This document shows, piece by piece, positions 32,536-45,154 of a stretch of DNA of 64,000 bases (within the stretch, counting starts at the first letter, position 1; the number at the start of each line of letters is the position of its first letter). Below the pieces are notes generated by a model. That model was given only the letters and a program-made list of their open reading frames with translations, was not told the DNA's origin and did no database searches. The stretch is from Sycon ciliatum (Eukaryota; Porifera; Calcarea; Leucosolenida; Sycettidae). Position numbers and translations under genes: made by a program. Where the stretch lies: assembly GCF_964019385.1 (NCBI RefSeq), contig NC_088655.1:25292477-25356476 (forward strand), given 5' to 3'.

Positions 32536-33025
32536 AGGCTTTGTTTACATAAGGTGTTTCAATCAGGGTTGAGTTCGGGCCAAGTTTCAACCCGGGTTGA
32601 GTCGGGCCAAGTTACAACCTGCCATGAACACCGATTGACTGCCATGTTTACATGACGCCCTGCGCTTGACCCGAGTTGAATATTTGCCCCGGGCTGATTC
32701 CAACCCTCCCCCAAGGAGAGGACTGAAATCAACCCGGGCAAGAAATCGTACTAAGGGGAGGGTTGAAATCAACCCCGAGTCAGAAATCGCACTAACGTAC
32801 TTCTTTGTGTGTCTCGTGCCAGGTTTGAATCACTGCACATGCAAATTTCGCGCGAAAGGATTCAAGTGACCATACAGGACTCTAGAAGTGGACTTTTGGC
32901 AGCAAATCAGTAATTTACCTGGGTCAACTGTCTTCATGCAAACACACACCTATTTTTCCATCATAAAGACTTTCAACCCGCGCTGAACTCGACCCGGGTT
33001 CAAAATTCTCATGTAAATGCAGCCT
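32536..33025. mobile_element. MITE (unit 3)
   Basis: Copy of 535-1024. Confidence 0.6.
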
Positions 33026-33647
33026 TAGTGGATGGCAATATAGAAGAGTGATGAACCCGATGCGCTAAGGTTTATATTTCACGTAAAAGCGTACTAGTGG
33101 AATGTATTCTACTTATGCTGACCGTCTTACAAACTGACAGTCAACTCCTCTTAGGCCAGCTTTAACCCCGGGGCAACGGTATATATGGGGTTTATACGAG
33201 GTTTATATTGAGCTGGGGTTTATATGCCCAATATAAATCAGGAGCATGATGGAGAAGTTGCCTGGACGTTTGTATGAAAGGTCAATAAAACGACTCCCAC
33301 AAGCAGCATACCGTCTAACACATCTAGAGAAGAATACAATCTACAGCTCTGGGTGGAATGAATAGAACGTATCAACCAAAAGAGGAAGTTTCTACCAAGA
33401 TCTGATAGGTCAAAAGCAGACGTCACCCTGCTTTTCCCTGTGAAACAACTGGCCAAAACTCGGCACCGGGAAAAAAACAATACCAAACCCAAAGCCCACG
33501 TAAAAGTGGAAAAAAACTGTGGCAATAGGGGTGGGGTGGAATTCTATCGTTGTCATACTATTGTCATACTTACGTATAGTTGGCGAGGCATCAAAGAACG
33601 AGGCTGTACATACAGGAGAGCAGAAAATGAGCTTTACTATTATTATT

Positions 33648-33851
33648 GTAGAAAGGAAAAGGACATATGGATACGAGTTAAGAGTAACTCTCCATCACTG
33701 TATCTCTCCATCACTGTGCCTAGTTATTGTACTTTCTGACTGTATATAGTATCATGTTACAGTGATGGAGAGTTACTCTTAACTCGTATCCATAATGTCC
33801 TTTTCCTTTCCACATTTATTTATGGCTCAACATCCGAGTTTCAAATTGCAC
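33648..33851. mobile_element. F1 foldback element (unit 3)
   Basis: Copy of 1647-1850. Confidence 0.65.
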
Positions 33852-33853
33852 AC

Positions 33854-33885
<32 letters not shown>

Positions 33886-34464
33886 CTCCACCAAGCTCTC
33901 GCAGCCTTATCCCCTCGTGATGGGAAAGCTGCGGACGGACCTGGCTTTCAGCCTTGTCCGCGACTCCGTCCTGATGGTTCGTGGGAGTCGCCGTGCATTC
34001 CGTGCACCTGGTCTGGCGGCGGATGTGGATGCTGTTTCTGTGGAGGCCCGCATTCCCGCCACTACGTGACGCTAAGTCCTCCTGGGGTTTGCCGCTCTCC
34101 GGTCCTCTTTCATCCCGTTCTCCCCTCTTTTTTGGGGATTCTTTGTACTTCGTCTTTCTTGTTTTCCTTGTTCCTTTGTTTTTTGTAGGACAGATTTTTG
34201 GTGTACTGATTTCGGTCGTTGTTGTGTCTGACTCTATTCCCAATATCTAATTCTGTGGTTGGTTTTCCAACTCATTGGGTTGTAGTTTCCATCATGAGTT
34301 TGATTCCATCGTGAGTTTGATTCCATCGTGAGTTTTGATTCTATTTGCTATTTTTCGTTCCATTTTTGAGCTCATATTTTATTTTCCTGATTTCTTCTCC
34401 AGTGTATGTTGTATTGCATTTTAATACATTGTGTTAATTTTTGCCCGTAAAAGAGGCTTGCACC
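33886..34464 (+). pseudogene. 3' fragment of REL-type non-LTR element (unit 3)
   Basis: Copy of 1883-2459. Confidence 0.75.
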
Positions 34465-34545
34465 ATTATTATTATTATTATTATTATTATACTCATAAAA
34501 AGGACACACTTCAGGCTCATTACAAACATCTTGAAAGTTTTTGTC

Positions 34546-34582
34546 TTCACAAGTATACTTTCAAGCCTTCTCATCAGGTGAA
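34546..34582 (-). ncRNA. Hammerhead ribozyme, left arm (unit 3)
   Basis: Mirror of the right-arm motif; the core TCATCAG (plus strand) is intact. Confidence 0.65.
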
Positions 34583-34998
34583 ATACAGGCAAGGGAAAAG
34601 GAACAGGAACAGTGGATTAAATACAGTCAGAAGGTGGTAAAACAGCGCAAAAAGAAAGAAAGAAAGAAAGAAGATAGCTAAAGTAAACAGCGAAAATTGC
34701 AATAATGACACAAAGGTGCAAATGCGAGAAAACTCAATAAGCGCGACATGTAGTGCGACAACAAGAGACAACCACTGGACCGTTAGTTACATGTATGTCC
34801 AGTGGTTGTCTCTTGTTGTCGCACTACATGTCGCGCTTATTGAGTTTTCTCGCATTTGCACCTTTGTGTCATTATTGCAATTTTCGCTGTTTACTTTAGC
34901 TATCTTCTTTCTTTCTTTCTTTCTTTCTTTTTGCGCTGTTTTACCACCTTCTTACTGTATTTAATCCACTGTTCCTGTTCCTTTTCCCTTGCCTGTAT

Positions 34999-35035
34999 TT
35001 CACCTGATGAGAAGGCTTGAAAGTATACTTGTGAA
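34999..35035 (+). ncRNA. Hammerhead ribozyme, right arm (unit 3)
   Basis: All core and stem bases identical to 3001-3037; predicted cleavage after 35030. Confidence 0.7.
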
Positions 35036-35443
35036 GACAAAAACTTTCAAGATGTTTGTAATGAGCCTGAAGTGTGTCCTTTTTATGAGTATTATCGCAT
35101 TTTTGTCTCAGAGGAAACTGTATTATTATTATTATTATTATTATTATTTTACAAGAAGTCGGAGGCGGATAATACTTTAGTAACGAACGTACGTGTTGGG
35201 TCGTAAGTATCCACGCAAACACACATCCAGTCAAAATAAGGCACTTGTCAAAGTATCCGAACGTTTTCGGTCCCTTCTCATCAAGGATTATACAGGGAAT
35301 GGCTCAAGTTGGAAAGACTAAAACTTATATAGCGTAAAGATATGAGATAACAACACTCGTGACAAGGTGGAAAAAGTATCAAGTTCAGTACGACACAAAA
35401 ACTCGAAGGAAATAATAATAGCGACAAGAACATAGTGAGCAAA

Positions 35444-36673
35444 TTAAGTTACATTGTTAACACCTCGACGAGGAGTAACACCAAACAATTGTAGCGACAA
35501 CACATTTTCTTTCTGTACGCAAAGTTCAGGATCTAACTTACGGATATACAAAGCTTCTAACACAGCCAGATGCAACGCACATCTACCACGTGACAATATT
35601 GAGAACACATTATCACTGTACAACTCACGACAATTGGTACGGGCTGACAGATGTTGCTTAATGGACGAAGTGCGATTCTTAGCTCCGTTGGGTGTAGTCT
35701 CCTCCAATGTCCCGTCATCTCGCCTCTTCGCGGCATCACCACTATCCGCCTCTTTGCTTTTCCGCGGCCTTCCACGTTTTCTGACACCAGCCGTTGTGTG
35801 CGCTATGCCCAGTGTCCTTTCAGCTACGTCTCCTCCATTGCGGATTTCTATTGATCTTCTTACTCCAACTTGTCCGGTGCTCGATATTGAGGTTCGTTTT
35901 CGCGGTCTACCACGTTTTCGAATATTGACTGTTGTTGTCACTTCCGTTGTCGTTGTACGTGCGCCCTCACCAGTCCGTATTTTTACTTGGCTTCGCGTAA
36001 CCCTTCCCGACGCAGACAGATCCTTTGTCAATTTCGGTGGTTTACGTGTCGGTCTTTCACCATCTTTCACGCTGTTCTCAGCTGGACCCTGCGCTATACA
36101 CGCGGAGGAGGACGGGCATGCAGTGATATCTTCACAGGAAGAGGAAGATCCACCGATGGACTGGACAGCACATTTTGGAGGACGACCACGGCGAGGACGA
36201 CACTCACGCGCATCAAGCGGAACAAAACTTAACGGCACATGTTGACGAATGCGCGCGCCCAGGGGCTGAAGGGTTCTACCTACATACCGATCTTCACATT
36301 GTCGGCATTGAAAGAAATAGATAAGGTTACTTTTACTAAGGGTAGGTAGAACATCCTTCTTCACACTGAACGCACGCACTGTCCCAAATATGACGTACAG
36401 CTTGACGCACGGATAAGATGGACATACGATACCACGAACATCCTTCTCCACGCGCGCAGAACCGGCGCCAACCCAGGGTAAACGGAGCACCACTGGGCAA
36501 AGGTCAGGTCCAAATTGGATCGGCTTGTCTGTCGCCGGTTTTTCGTTGATAAGCTTGGCCAGAAATTCCTTTGGATAGCCGTTGTTCGTAAATATTGACG
36601 TCAGTCTGTCTAATTCGTCCTGCAATAGATGAGGGGAACATATTCTATGCGCACGATAAACTAGCGCTTTCAC
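35444..36673 (-). pseudogene. PLE C-terminal RT plus AT-hook GIY-YIG endonuclease (unit 3)
   Basis: 409 residues with the native end retained, as in unit 2; the first AT-hook-like core reads RRGRPPK. It lacks the RT palm like its relatives. Confidence 0.75.
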
Positions 36674-36707
36674 AAGATGTTTCTTCGATTTCGTTGGAGT
36701 ATAGCGA

Positions 36708-37620
36708 AGGATGTTCTACCTACCCTTAGTAAAAGTAACCTTATCTATTTCTTTCAATGCCGACAATGTGAAGATCGGTATGTAGGTAGAACCCTTCAGC
36801 ACCTGGGCGCGCGCATTCGTCAACATGTGCCGTTAAGTTTTGTTCCGCTTTTGCGCGTGAGTGTCGTCCTCGCCGTGGTCGTCCTCCAAAATGTGCTGTC
36901 CAGTCCATCGGTGGATCTTCCTCTTCCTGTGAAGATATCACTGCATGCCCGTCCTCCTCCGCGTGTATAGCGCAGGGTCCAGCTGAGAACAGCGTGAAAG
37001 ATGGTGAAAGACCGACACGTAAACCACCGAAATTGACAAAGGATCTGTCTGCGTCGGGAAGGGTTACGCGAAGCCAAGTAAAAATACGGACTGGTGAGGA
37101 CGCACGTACAACGACAACGGAAGTGACAACAACAGTCAATATTCGAAAACGTGGTAGACCGCGAAAACGAACCTCAATATCGAGCACCGGACAAGTTGGA
37201 GTAAGAAGATCAATAGAAATCCGCAATGGAGGAGACGTAGCTGAAAGGACACTGGGCATAGCGCACACAACGGCTGGTGTCAGAAAACGTGGAAGGCCGC
37301 GGAAAAGCAAAGAGGCGGATAGTGGTGATGCCGCGAAGAGGCGAGATGACGGGACATTGGAGGAGACTACACCCAACGGAGCTAAGAATCGCACTTCGTC
37401 CATTAAGCAACATCTGTCAGCCCGTACCAATTGTCGTGAGTTGTACAGTGATAATGTGTTCTCAATATTGTCACGTGGTAGATGTGCGTTGCATCTGGCT
37501 GTGTTAGAAGCTTTGTATATCCGTAAGTTAGATCCTGAACTTTGCGTACAGAAAGAAAATGTGTTGTCGCTACAATTGTTTGGTGTTACTCCTCGTCGAG
37601 GTGTTAACAATGTAACTTAA
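36708..37620 (+). pseudogene. PLE GIY-YIG right copy, frameshifted (unit 3)
   Basis: A 1-base loss near 36850 (CTTTTGCG where other copies have CTTGATGCG) shifts the frame after the YVG motif. The first frame stops at 36970 and the native frame resumes until 37620. Confidence 0.7.
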
Positions 37621-37910
37621 TTTGCTCACTATGTTCTTGTCGCTATTATTATTTCCTTCGAGTTTTTGTGTCGTGCTGAACTTGATACTTTTTCCACCTT
37701 GTCACGAGTGTTGTTATCTCATATCTTTACGCTATATAAGTTTTAGTCTTTCCAACTTGAGCCATTCCCTGTATAATCCTTGATGAGAAGGGACCGAAAA
37801 CGTTCGGATACTTTGACAAGTGCCTTATTTTGACTGGATGTGTGTTTGCGTGGATACTTACGACCCAACACGTACCTTCGTTACTAAATTATTATTATTA
37901 TTATTATTCA

Positions 37911-39276
37911 AAGGATCAGTCGGGGAAGTGAACTGCCTGAAAAGAGAAAAGAACGCCAGACCCACCAGGACTCGAACCTGGGACCCTGCTTGTCATGAGC
38001 AATGCTCTAACCACTGAGCTATGGGACCAGGCTGAACCTAGAAGGCGCTGACAAGTTTTTCACTCCAAAGGCAGCTCACAACACGTGCCACACATACTGA
38101 TGGCACTTGGGTCTTTTTCCCTCCCCCAGGGGACCAACCACGGTCAGTTTCTGGAAACTACCAGAGGTGAAAGAAAGTGATTAAATTTGGAAAGGATGGG
38201 AGAACTTCAAATTCAAAGGATCAGTCGGGGAAGTGAACTGCCTGAAAAGAGAAAAAAACGCCAGACCCACCAGGACTCGAACCTGGGACCCTGCTTGTCA
38301 TGAGCAATGCTCTAACCACTGAGCTATGGGACCAGGCTGAACCTAGAAGGCGCTGACAAGTTTTTCACTCCAAAGGCAGCTCACAACACGTGCCACACAT
38401 ACTGATGGCACTTGGGTCTTTTTCCCTCCCCCAGGGGACCAACTACGGTCAGTTTCTGGAAACTACCAGAGGTGAAAGAAAGTGATTAAATTTGGAAAGG
38501 ATGGGAGAACTTCAAATTCAAAGGATCAGTCGGGGAAGTGAACTGCCTGAAAAGAGAAAAAAACGCCAGACCCACCAGGACTCGAACCTGGGACCCTGCT
38601 TGTCATGAGCAATGCTCTAACCACTGAGCTATGGGACCAGGCTGAACCTAGAAGGCGCTGACAAGTTTTTCACTCCAAAGGCAGCTCACAACACGTGCCA
38701 CACATACTGATGGCACTTGGGTCTTTTTCCCTCCCCCAGGGGACCAACCACGGTCAGTTTCTGGAAACTACCAGAGGTGAAAGAAAGTGATTAAATTTGG
38801 AAAGGATGGGAGAACTTCAAATTCAAAGGATCAGTCGGGGAAGTGAACTGCCTGAAAAGAGAAAAAAACGCCAGACCCACCAGGACTCGAACCTGGGACC
38901 CTGCTTGTCATGAGCAATGCTCTAACCACTGAGCTATGGGACCAGGCTGAACCTAGAAGGCGCTGACAAGTTTTTCACTCCAAAGGCAGCTCACAACACG
39001 TGCCACACATACTGATGGCACTTGGGTCTTTTTCCCTCCCCCAGGGGACCAACCACGGTCAGTTTCTGGAAACTACCAGAGGTGAAAGAAAGTGATTAAA
39101 TTTGGAAAGGATGGGAGAACTTCAAATTCAAAGGATCAGTCGGGGAAGTGAACTGCCTGAAAAGAGAAAAAAACGCCAGACCCACCAGGACTCGAACCTG
39201 GGACCCTGCTTGTCATGAGCAATGCTCTAACCACTGAGCTATGGGACCAGGCTGAACCTAGAAGGCGCTGACAAGT
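37911..39276 (-). repeat. SINE-1 tandem array (unit 3)
   Basis: Same count as unit 1. tRNA-like heads are at 37958-38028, 38263-38333, 38568-38638, 38873-38943 and 39178-39248. Confidence 0.8.
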
Positions 39277-39283
39277 TTTCTAC

Positions 39284-39457
39284 TTGTCAGCGCCTTCTAG
39301 GTTCAGTTGGGTCCCATAGCTCAGTGGTTAGAGCATTGCTCATGACAAGCAGGGTCCCAGGTTCGAGTCTTGGTGGGTCTGGCGTTTTTTTCTCTTTTCA
39401 GGCAGTTCACTTCCCCGACTGATCCTTTGAATTTGAAGTTCTCCCATCCTTTCCAAA
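39284..39457 (+). mobile_element. SINE-1 inverted copy (unit 3)
   Basis: tRNA-like head at 39310-39380; followed by a shorter ATT tract than in units 1 and 2. Confidence 0.8.
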
Positions 39458-39474
39458 TTATTATTATTATTATT

Positions 39475-39553
39475 TGAAACTTTGACAAGTGCCTTATTTT
39501 GACTGGATGTGTGTTTGCGTGGATACTTACGACCCAACACGTACCTTCGTTAT
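39475..39553 (+). mobile_element. PLE 3'-end remnant (unit 3)
   Basis: Copy of 7483-7562. Confidence 0.75.
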
Positions 39554-39577
39554 TAAATTATTATTATTATTATTATT

Positions 39578-39830
39578 AGCATCGCTGGCTTCAAGCGAAG
39601 GTCCCTGGTTCGAGTCCTGGTGGTGACAGTCAATTTTTTCTTCAGACTTTTCCCGTTTGTCTCTTCCCCTCAAACCAGTTAATATTTTTTGACTTGGGGC
39701 TCCCCGCGTGCTAGTTTGTACGTGAAGTGTGGGGGGTTACAGTGAGGGCTGCGTCCCATCCGCCTGTGTGGATTCACAGGAAGTGTGAGTTACAAAGTCT
39801 GAAGAAAATGTTGAACGGCACGAAGGTTCT
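39578..39830 (+). mobile_element. SINE-2 fragment (unit 3)
   Basis: Copy of 7587-7840. Confidence 0.65.
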
Positions 39831-40458
39831 CACATCGTACAAACTTAGTAGCATTCTGCCATACGATTTTCTTTCCTTGGCTGTAAATCAAGGTGGGGCG
39901 CTCTCGCGAGACGGGGCGCTCTGGCGGTACTTTACGGTAGTTCCAACAAATCTACGAAGCATTAACCTACACCCCTCCAACTTGAAAGACTCAGGTGCGG
40001 AAAGTTCCAATGAGGGGAATGGATGTGCCACGAAAATGTGCACGGGCTACGTGCCTCGGCGACAAAGAATTTCGAACGTTACGGGATGATGATGGCGAGA
40101 CTAGTAACACCATTGGACAAACTGATCTAACGAGAACTCGAAAACGCAAGGCAACTTGGGAGGCACAAAGGTATGTACAAATACGTCAACAGGGGAAGGT
40201 AAGCGAAGACAAACTGTCACAAACCGAAAGTACGTCGTGCGAAACCACTTGCTCATGTACAAAACTTGTCCATCATCGTTACATCAACATGGAGCTTAGT
40301 GATTAATTCGGGGTGTCCATACCAACTTTAGCATTACTGCACTGTGTAGGATAAAGTCATCCAAAATCACCAAAAAATGGGAGCTAACCAGAGCCATACA
40401 TGATCGTTTTTGTATGAATGGAATGCTGTACTCGATCTGATGTGCTGTCATTGTGCAG

Positions 40459-40817
40459 AACACCCTTGTCAGGGAGACGTGAAACTCTATTACCTGGCTA
40501 ATTCTCCCTCGTCAGAAGGTCGCACTATGAAGGAGGCTCAGGATGCATGTCAGGAGAGGGCAACTGACGTGCCAGGACCACTACTTAAGCCCTGCATGCA
40601 AGAGTTCCTCCAACTCATCGTTGTTGATAAAGCTCAGTGCGAACAGCCCGATTCTTCCCCTTACGAATACGCCACGTGCGTGATCAAGGCGTTCAGAAGT
40701 GGAATTGCCTGGTTTGGATTCACCCGTTCCGGATACGACCAGACGGCCCTTGCCACAGATGGGGTATCATACCCTACTGACACGCTGCTTCCAAAAACCA
40801 TCTGTACATCGGGCTGA
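40459..40817 (+). CDS. C-type-lectin-like terminal exon (unit 3)
   Basis: Same acceptor, phase and stop as in unit 1; uninterrupted. Confidence 0.45.
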
Positions 40818-41152
40818 GTGGAAACCGCGATTGTTTGCATGGAGTTCCGCATGTAGTTCACGGAACTCAGTCCACCACATCCGCATGTTTTCCTTTGTGC
40901 ACTAATGTTAAGTCAATATGCTGCTTACTAGTACATAAATTCTCTTTGCTAATTATACGTACAGCTGTTGTCGGTTGCTAATGAAGCTGATGTTGTATTG
41001 CAATCTTACCTGATCATACCTGATCAACTCACATTGAACAGGCGATGAGATCGCTCACTGACCTACATTGTATGTATCTATTATTGCAATAATAATGAAC
41101 GAATAAAAGACCTCGGCGAAGCCGAGGTCTTTTATGAGGTCTGGTACTCCGC

Positions 41153-42199
41153 TTAGTTGATTATTGTTATTGCCGCTCCGGTGTCTATCTCAAACACAAC
41201 AGGATTGCCAGCAAGACTCACACTCCACCTATAAGGATCCACGTTGGAACGCACATGACCCGAGCAACTGGTGTGGTGCAGCTCAACGCTGTATTCCGCC
41301 GTCTGGTCAGGTGATGCGAACTCAGAGGCTCTCTGCTCAGAAAACTGACGCACAGCCTTCGTCCGGCATACCTTTGCGAAATGATTCGACCTGCTGCAGG
41401 ACTTGCACGTCTTGCCCCATGCTGGGCAATCCGAGCGGTTGTCGTGCCATTTCCCCCCGCATCCGCTACATTTGCGAACGGTCTTACTGGAAGGACTGGG
41501 CTGGTCACGACTTGATGGGTGTCGCCTCTCCACCTTATTGACTTGGGGATGTTCAGGCTTGCTGAAGCTGCTGGCCCCGGCCATGGCTGCCACAGACGAC
41601 ATTGTGACTTCCACTGACTGTGCATAAGTAAGGAGGTCTGCCAATGACATGCTGCTCTCCCTGAAAGCCTTTTCACGTACCTTCGACGACACACAGTGCT
41701 GTACGACCTGAGACTTTAGCTCTGTGTCCATATCTGCAAACTGACAGTGCTTGCCCAAACGCCTAAGACGAGTTACGTAGCTATCAAGGGTCTCCGACTG
41801 AGATTGTTTCTCACGGCGGAACAAGGAGATCTCGTATTCCCTATTGCGCTTCGGACTGAAGTGAGCCGTCAGAGCATCCTTCAAGTCGTCGTAACTTGTA
41901 ATACTACTGCTGTCAAAGGTGAGGTAGACATCAAACACCTCCTCACCGCCACCGTGCAAGAGCTGGGCTCTCTGCCGCTGGTCTTCCGTGATGTTTGCAG
42001 CAATCAAATAATTATCGAAACGAGCCAGCCATTTCTCCCAACGAGGGCCAACTGACTCAGGCGGTTCCAAATCAAACGGGTTCAATGATTTTACTGTGCT
42101 CATCATGGCAGCTGAATCAAGAACTTCGTCGCCAAATATTATGATCACACCAGAGCAGTTCAGGACAAGGCAAAAGGGAACTGTTGACTTTAACATCAA
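41153..42199 (-). CDS. Retroelement Gag with protease start (unit 3)
   Basis: 348 residues, uninterrupted; both zinc-knuckle-like motifs and the DTGA protease motif are present. Confidence 0.7.
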   Translation of the reverse strand: MMLKSTVPFCLVLNCSGVIIIFGDEVLDSAAMMSTVKSLNPFDLEPPESVGPRWEKWLARFDNYLIAANITEDQRQRAQLLHGGGEEVFDVYLTFDSSSITSYDDLKDALTAHFSPKRNREYEISLFRREKQSQSETLDSYVTRLRRLGKHCQFADMDTELKSQVVQHCVSSKVREKAFRESSMSLADLLTYAQSVEVTMSSVAAMAGASSFSKPEHPQVNKVERRHPSSRDQPSPSSKTVRKCSGCGGKWHDNRSDCPAWGKTCKSCSRSNHFAKVCRTKAVRQFSEQRASEFASPDQTAEYSVELHHTSCSGHVRSNVDPYRWSVSLAGNPVVFEIDTGAAITIIN

Positions 42200-42943
42200 A
42201 GCTAGAACGCCGAACTAGAACGACAGGGAAGCTCAGCAGCACAACGGAAATGCATGCGCGGCTGATACAAACTTAGAGTAGAGGAGTAGAAAGATAATGA
42301 TCTATCACTTGAGGTAGCTCACTAGTAAGGATATCACACAATGTATGTGATGACATGCGCTAGCCAAACGTGCCTGCCGGTGAGCTGTGTACCTTGTAAA
42401 AATACCCCAAAAAACAGCTTTGTGAAGAAGCATTGAACAGAATGCTTTTGAAAAAGGCGCAACTTTCCTCAAGAGCCCTATACTTGCTCAAGTGGAGTCG
42501 GTTAACGTATGCACACAAATGGTGTTGCTATATATGGCCTCAGTGTAGCGACTTGTCTTTACGATCTTCCTATAACCTACGTTTTAAAAGTCGATATCCA
42601 GGAGGACTGAGGAGCTGGGGAGCTCAAAATCCCATTTTAGAGTAAAATTCTGAGATGGTTTCCCTTCATAGGGGCACTAAAACAAGAAATTGTTCTTTGC
42701 TGCCATACTGTACAAGTACAAATTTGCGTTCACGAAATCGTTCGTTATATCACTCCACCAGGAGATTTATTACGTACTAAATTCCGTTTTTGGTCGAGGT
42801 CTGTCACCCCGAACGTTCAGAAAAAAACTTCAGTTTGGCACAAACTTTAGTGAGTTCATGCCTCCTAATGAATATAGCGAAAGATAATTCCAAACGAAAT
42901 TTTGTACTTATCCAGTAGTCAATAGGTCAGTTAAATCATGGTA

Positions 42944-44045
42944 GTACACTCAGATGTCTCTTATCCGGGCACCTTGGGACCGGGCACTGCCCGTATCTCA
43001 GATTTGCCCGTATCTCAGATTTGCCCGTATCTCAGATTTGCCCGTATCTCAGATTTGCCCGTATCTCAGATTTGCCCGTATCTCAGATTTGCCCGTATCT
43101 CAGATTTGCCCGTATCTCAGATTTGCCCGTATCTCAGATTTGCCTGTATCTCAGATTTGCCCGTATCTCAGGATAACTCATCTACCATGTACTTTATCAT
43201 AATAATAATTATTATGTGGAAGAGAAAAAGACATATGGATACGAGTTAAGAGTAACTCTCCATCACTGTAACATGATACTATATACAGTCAGAAAGTGCA
43301 ATAACTAGGCACAAAACTGACAGAGTACTGAAACATTCGACGTCCTGACACCTAGCTTCAACACATCTCCGTAGCGCTAACCGACAGCCTTCCAACTTGG
43401 AAGGTTCAAGGTTATGGAAAAGACCAAAGAGGGGAAGGCAAGCGCAACGAAAACGAGCAAAAGCTACAGTCCCAACGGAACAAAGAATGTCGATTGTTAC
43501 TGGACGATGACGAGACCAGTACGATATTTGACAAAGCGGTCTAACTACAATTCGAAGCAGCAAAGCAGCACACCACCCAACTTGGGTGTCGGTTAGCGCT
43601 ACGGAGATGTGTTGAAGCTAGGTGTCAGGACGTCGAATGTTTCAGTACTCTGTCAGTTTTGTGCCTAGTTATTGCACTTTCTGACTGTATATAGTATCAT
43701 GTTACAGTGATGGAGAGTTACTCTTAACTCGTATCCATATGTCTTTTTCTCTTCCACATTTATTTATGGCTCAACATCCGAGTTTCAAATAATTATTATT
43801 ATTATCATTTTTTAAAGAAATTTATTTGGCAGGCATTGCACATGTTCAGGTTACAGGAAGAATCCATTGATAAAAATGGGTGGATTTCACAGGTTGGTAG
43901 TGACAAAAAAAGCACTTGCGCATACGAAAAAAGTTCAAATCCCCCAAATTCCAAGCTTTTTTGCCATAGGAACTCGAGCTGAAGGTGCCCGGTAGAGAGA
44001 CGTGCCCGTATCTGAGGCGTCCGGATAAGAGACATTCGGGTGTAC
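42944..44045. mobile_element. TIR element with minisatellite, interrupted (unit 3)
   Basis: Copy of 10953-11470 with a 573-bp F1 element inserted into its AAT/ATT tract. The minisatellite is at 42990-43171. Confidence 0.6.
43216..43788. mobile_element. F1 foldback element, long form (unit 3 only)
   Basis: Inverted arms of ~190 bp enclose ~190 bp of unrelated sequence, and the right end has an extra tail ending GAGTTTCAA. The arms and tail match the 204-bp F1 element at 1647-1850. An 11-bp target duplication, ATAATTATTAT, is at 43205-43215 and 43789-43799, and the empty site is seen in units 1 and 2. No long ORF. Confidence 0.8.
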
Positions 44046-44399
44046 TAGGTTCTTCATTTGACCAGGCGAGAGTCTTTTCAGGAGTACTGTGAAAGCCATT
44101 ATTCTAACCAGGCGCATATATAACGATTTCCCAAAATCGACTAGTTCACGTGTACCAAAGGTAACGATTTTCACTCATTCTCAACGCTCAATAGGACAGT
44201 ATATGTATCGATTTCTGTATAACGATGTCTATTTACACGACAGATTTCTCCTCGTTAACTCGTTAGAGTTAGCACTTCGTCATATATATGGCTTTTACAG
44301 TAACATTTCCTGCTATCGTGGAGTGTGGCAGGTGAACTGTTCATGCAGTCGTCGGCAAGCGTCATGTGGTCCCGTCTCGTCAAATACAAACAAATCTAC

Positions 44400-44631
44400 A
44401 ACTGCTAAAACGAGAAATTCTGATGAACACATGTGGTTGACTTACTCAGATTGAAAGCACATGCCACAGTGTGCATTTGTCGTGCGACATGCCACTTCGC
44501 TCTCTCCTTGCTGTCAACTGCTAAAACGAGAAATTCTGATGAACACATGTGGTTGACTTACTCAGATTGAAAGCACATGCCACAGTGTGCATTTGTCGTG
44601 CGACATGCCACTTCGCTCTCTCCTTGCTGTC
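44400..44631. repeat. 116-bp tandem duplication (unit 3 only)
   Basis: Copies at 44400-44515 and 44516-44631. The block contains the 3' end and donor site of lectin-like exon B, so the donor is duplicated. Confidence 0.95.
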
Positions 44632-44882
44632 ATGCAAAGTGTAGCTGGGTGATGCCACATTGAGTGGTTGTTCATCATATTTCTCTACCCATGGCTTGTT
44701 TCCCTTGGCTGGAGAACCTCCCCTCATTGTAGTCAAAGCGTGATTTAGGCAGTCGACCTCATCACCTCCAGCGGGTAACCGTCCGCCTAGGCGCCTGCAC
44801 TGCTCCTTCGCCTGTGACAAAGTTGCCGTATTGGCATACACAGCAATGTGAGCTCTGCTTTTCTCACACATGTAGCTACTCT
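44562..44882 (-). CDS. C-type-lectin-like exon B (unit 3)
   Basis: Uninterrupted, same splice sites as unit 1. A second copy of its last ~70 nt and donor follows downstream, which need not disturb splicing. Confidence 0.55.
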
Positions 44883-45154
44883 CTATGCACAGAAAACAGC
44901 CCGTACACATATACACATACAGACAGATTTGAGCGAGAAGGAGGGAGATATGTACTTCCTCCAGAAACAAAAACTTTGTTACTTTCTTGCACTAAATTCC
45001 CATGCACAGAAAAGAGCAAGTGCACATAAACACGTACAGACAGATTTGAGCGAGAAGGAGACAGATATGTGGATAAAGCATTGGGTGTGTAGGCACGCAT
45101 ATGTATAACAATTACATTATCCTAGTTCCGTTGTGCGAGCGTGGATTTATTTAA

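Larger units (their letters stand above)
34489..35120. mobile_element. Palindromic retroelement carrying hammerhead motifs (unit 3)
   Basis: Copy of 2491-3120 at the same locus, so the insertion predates the unit 1/unit 3 split. Confidence 0.75.
35149..37888. mobile_element. Inverted pair of PLE copies (unit 3)
   Basis: Equivalent of 3148-5888; ATT tracts flank both ends. The right copy is frameshifted. Confidence 0.8.

Noticed and set aside
43316-43360. Hammerhead core in the F1 element (CTGACAG ... GAAAC)
   Set aside because: The essential CUGAUGA box is not conserved and the stems do not pair.
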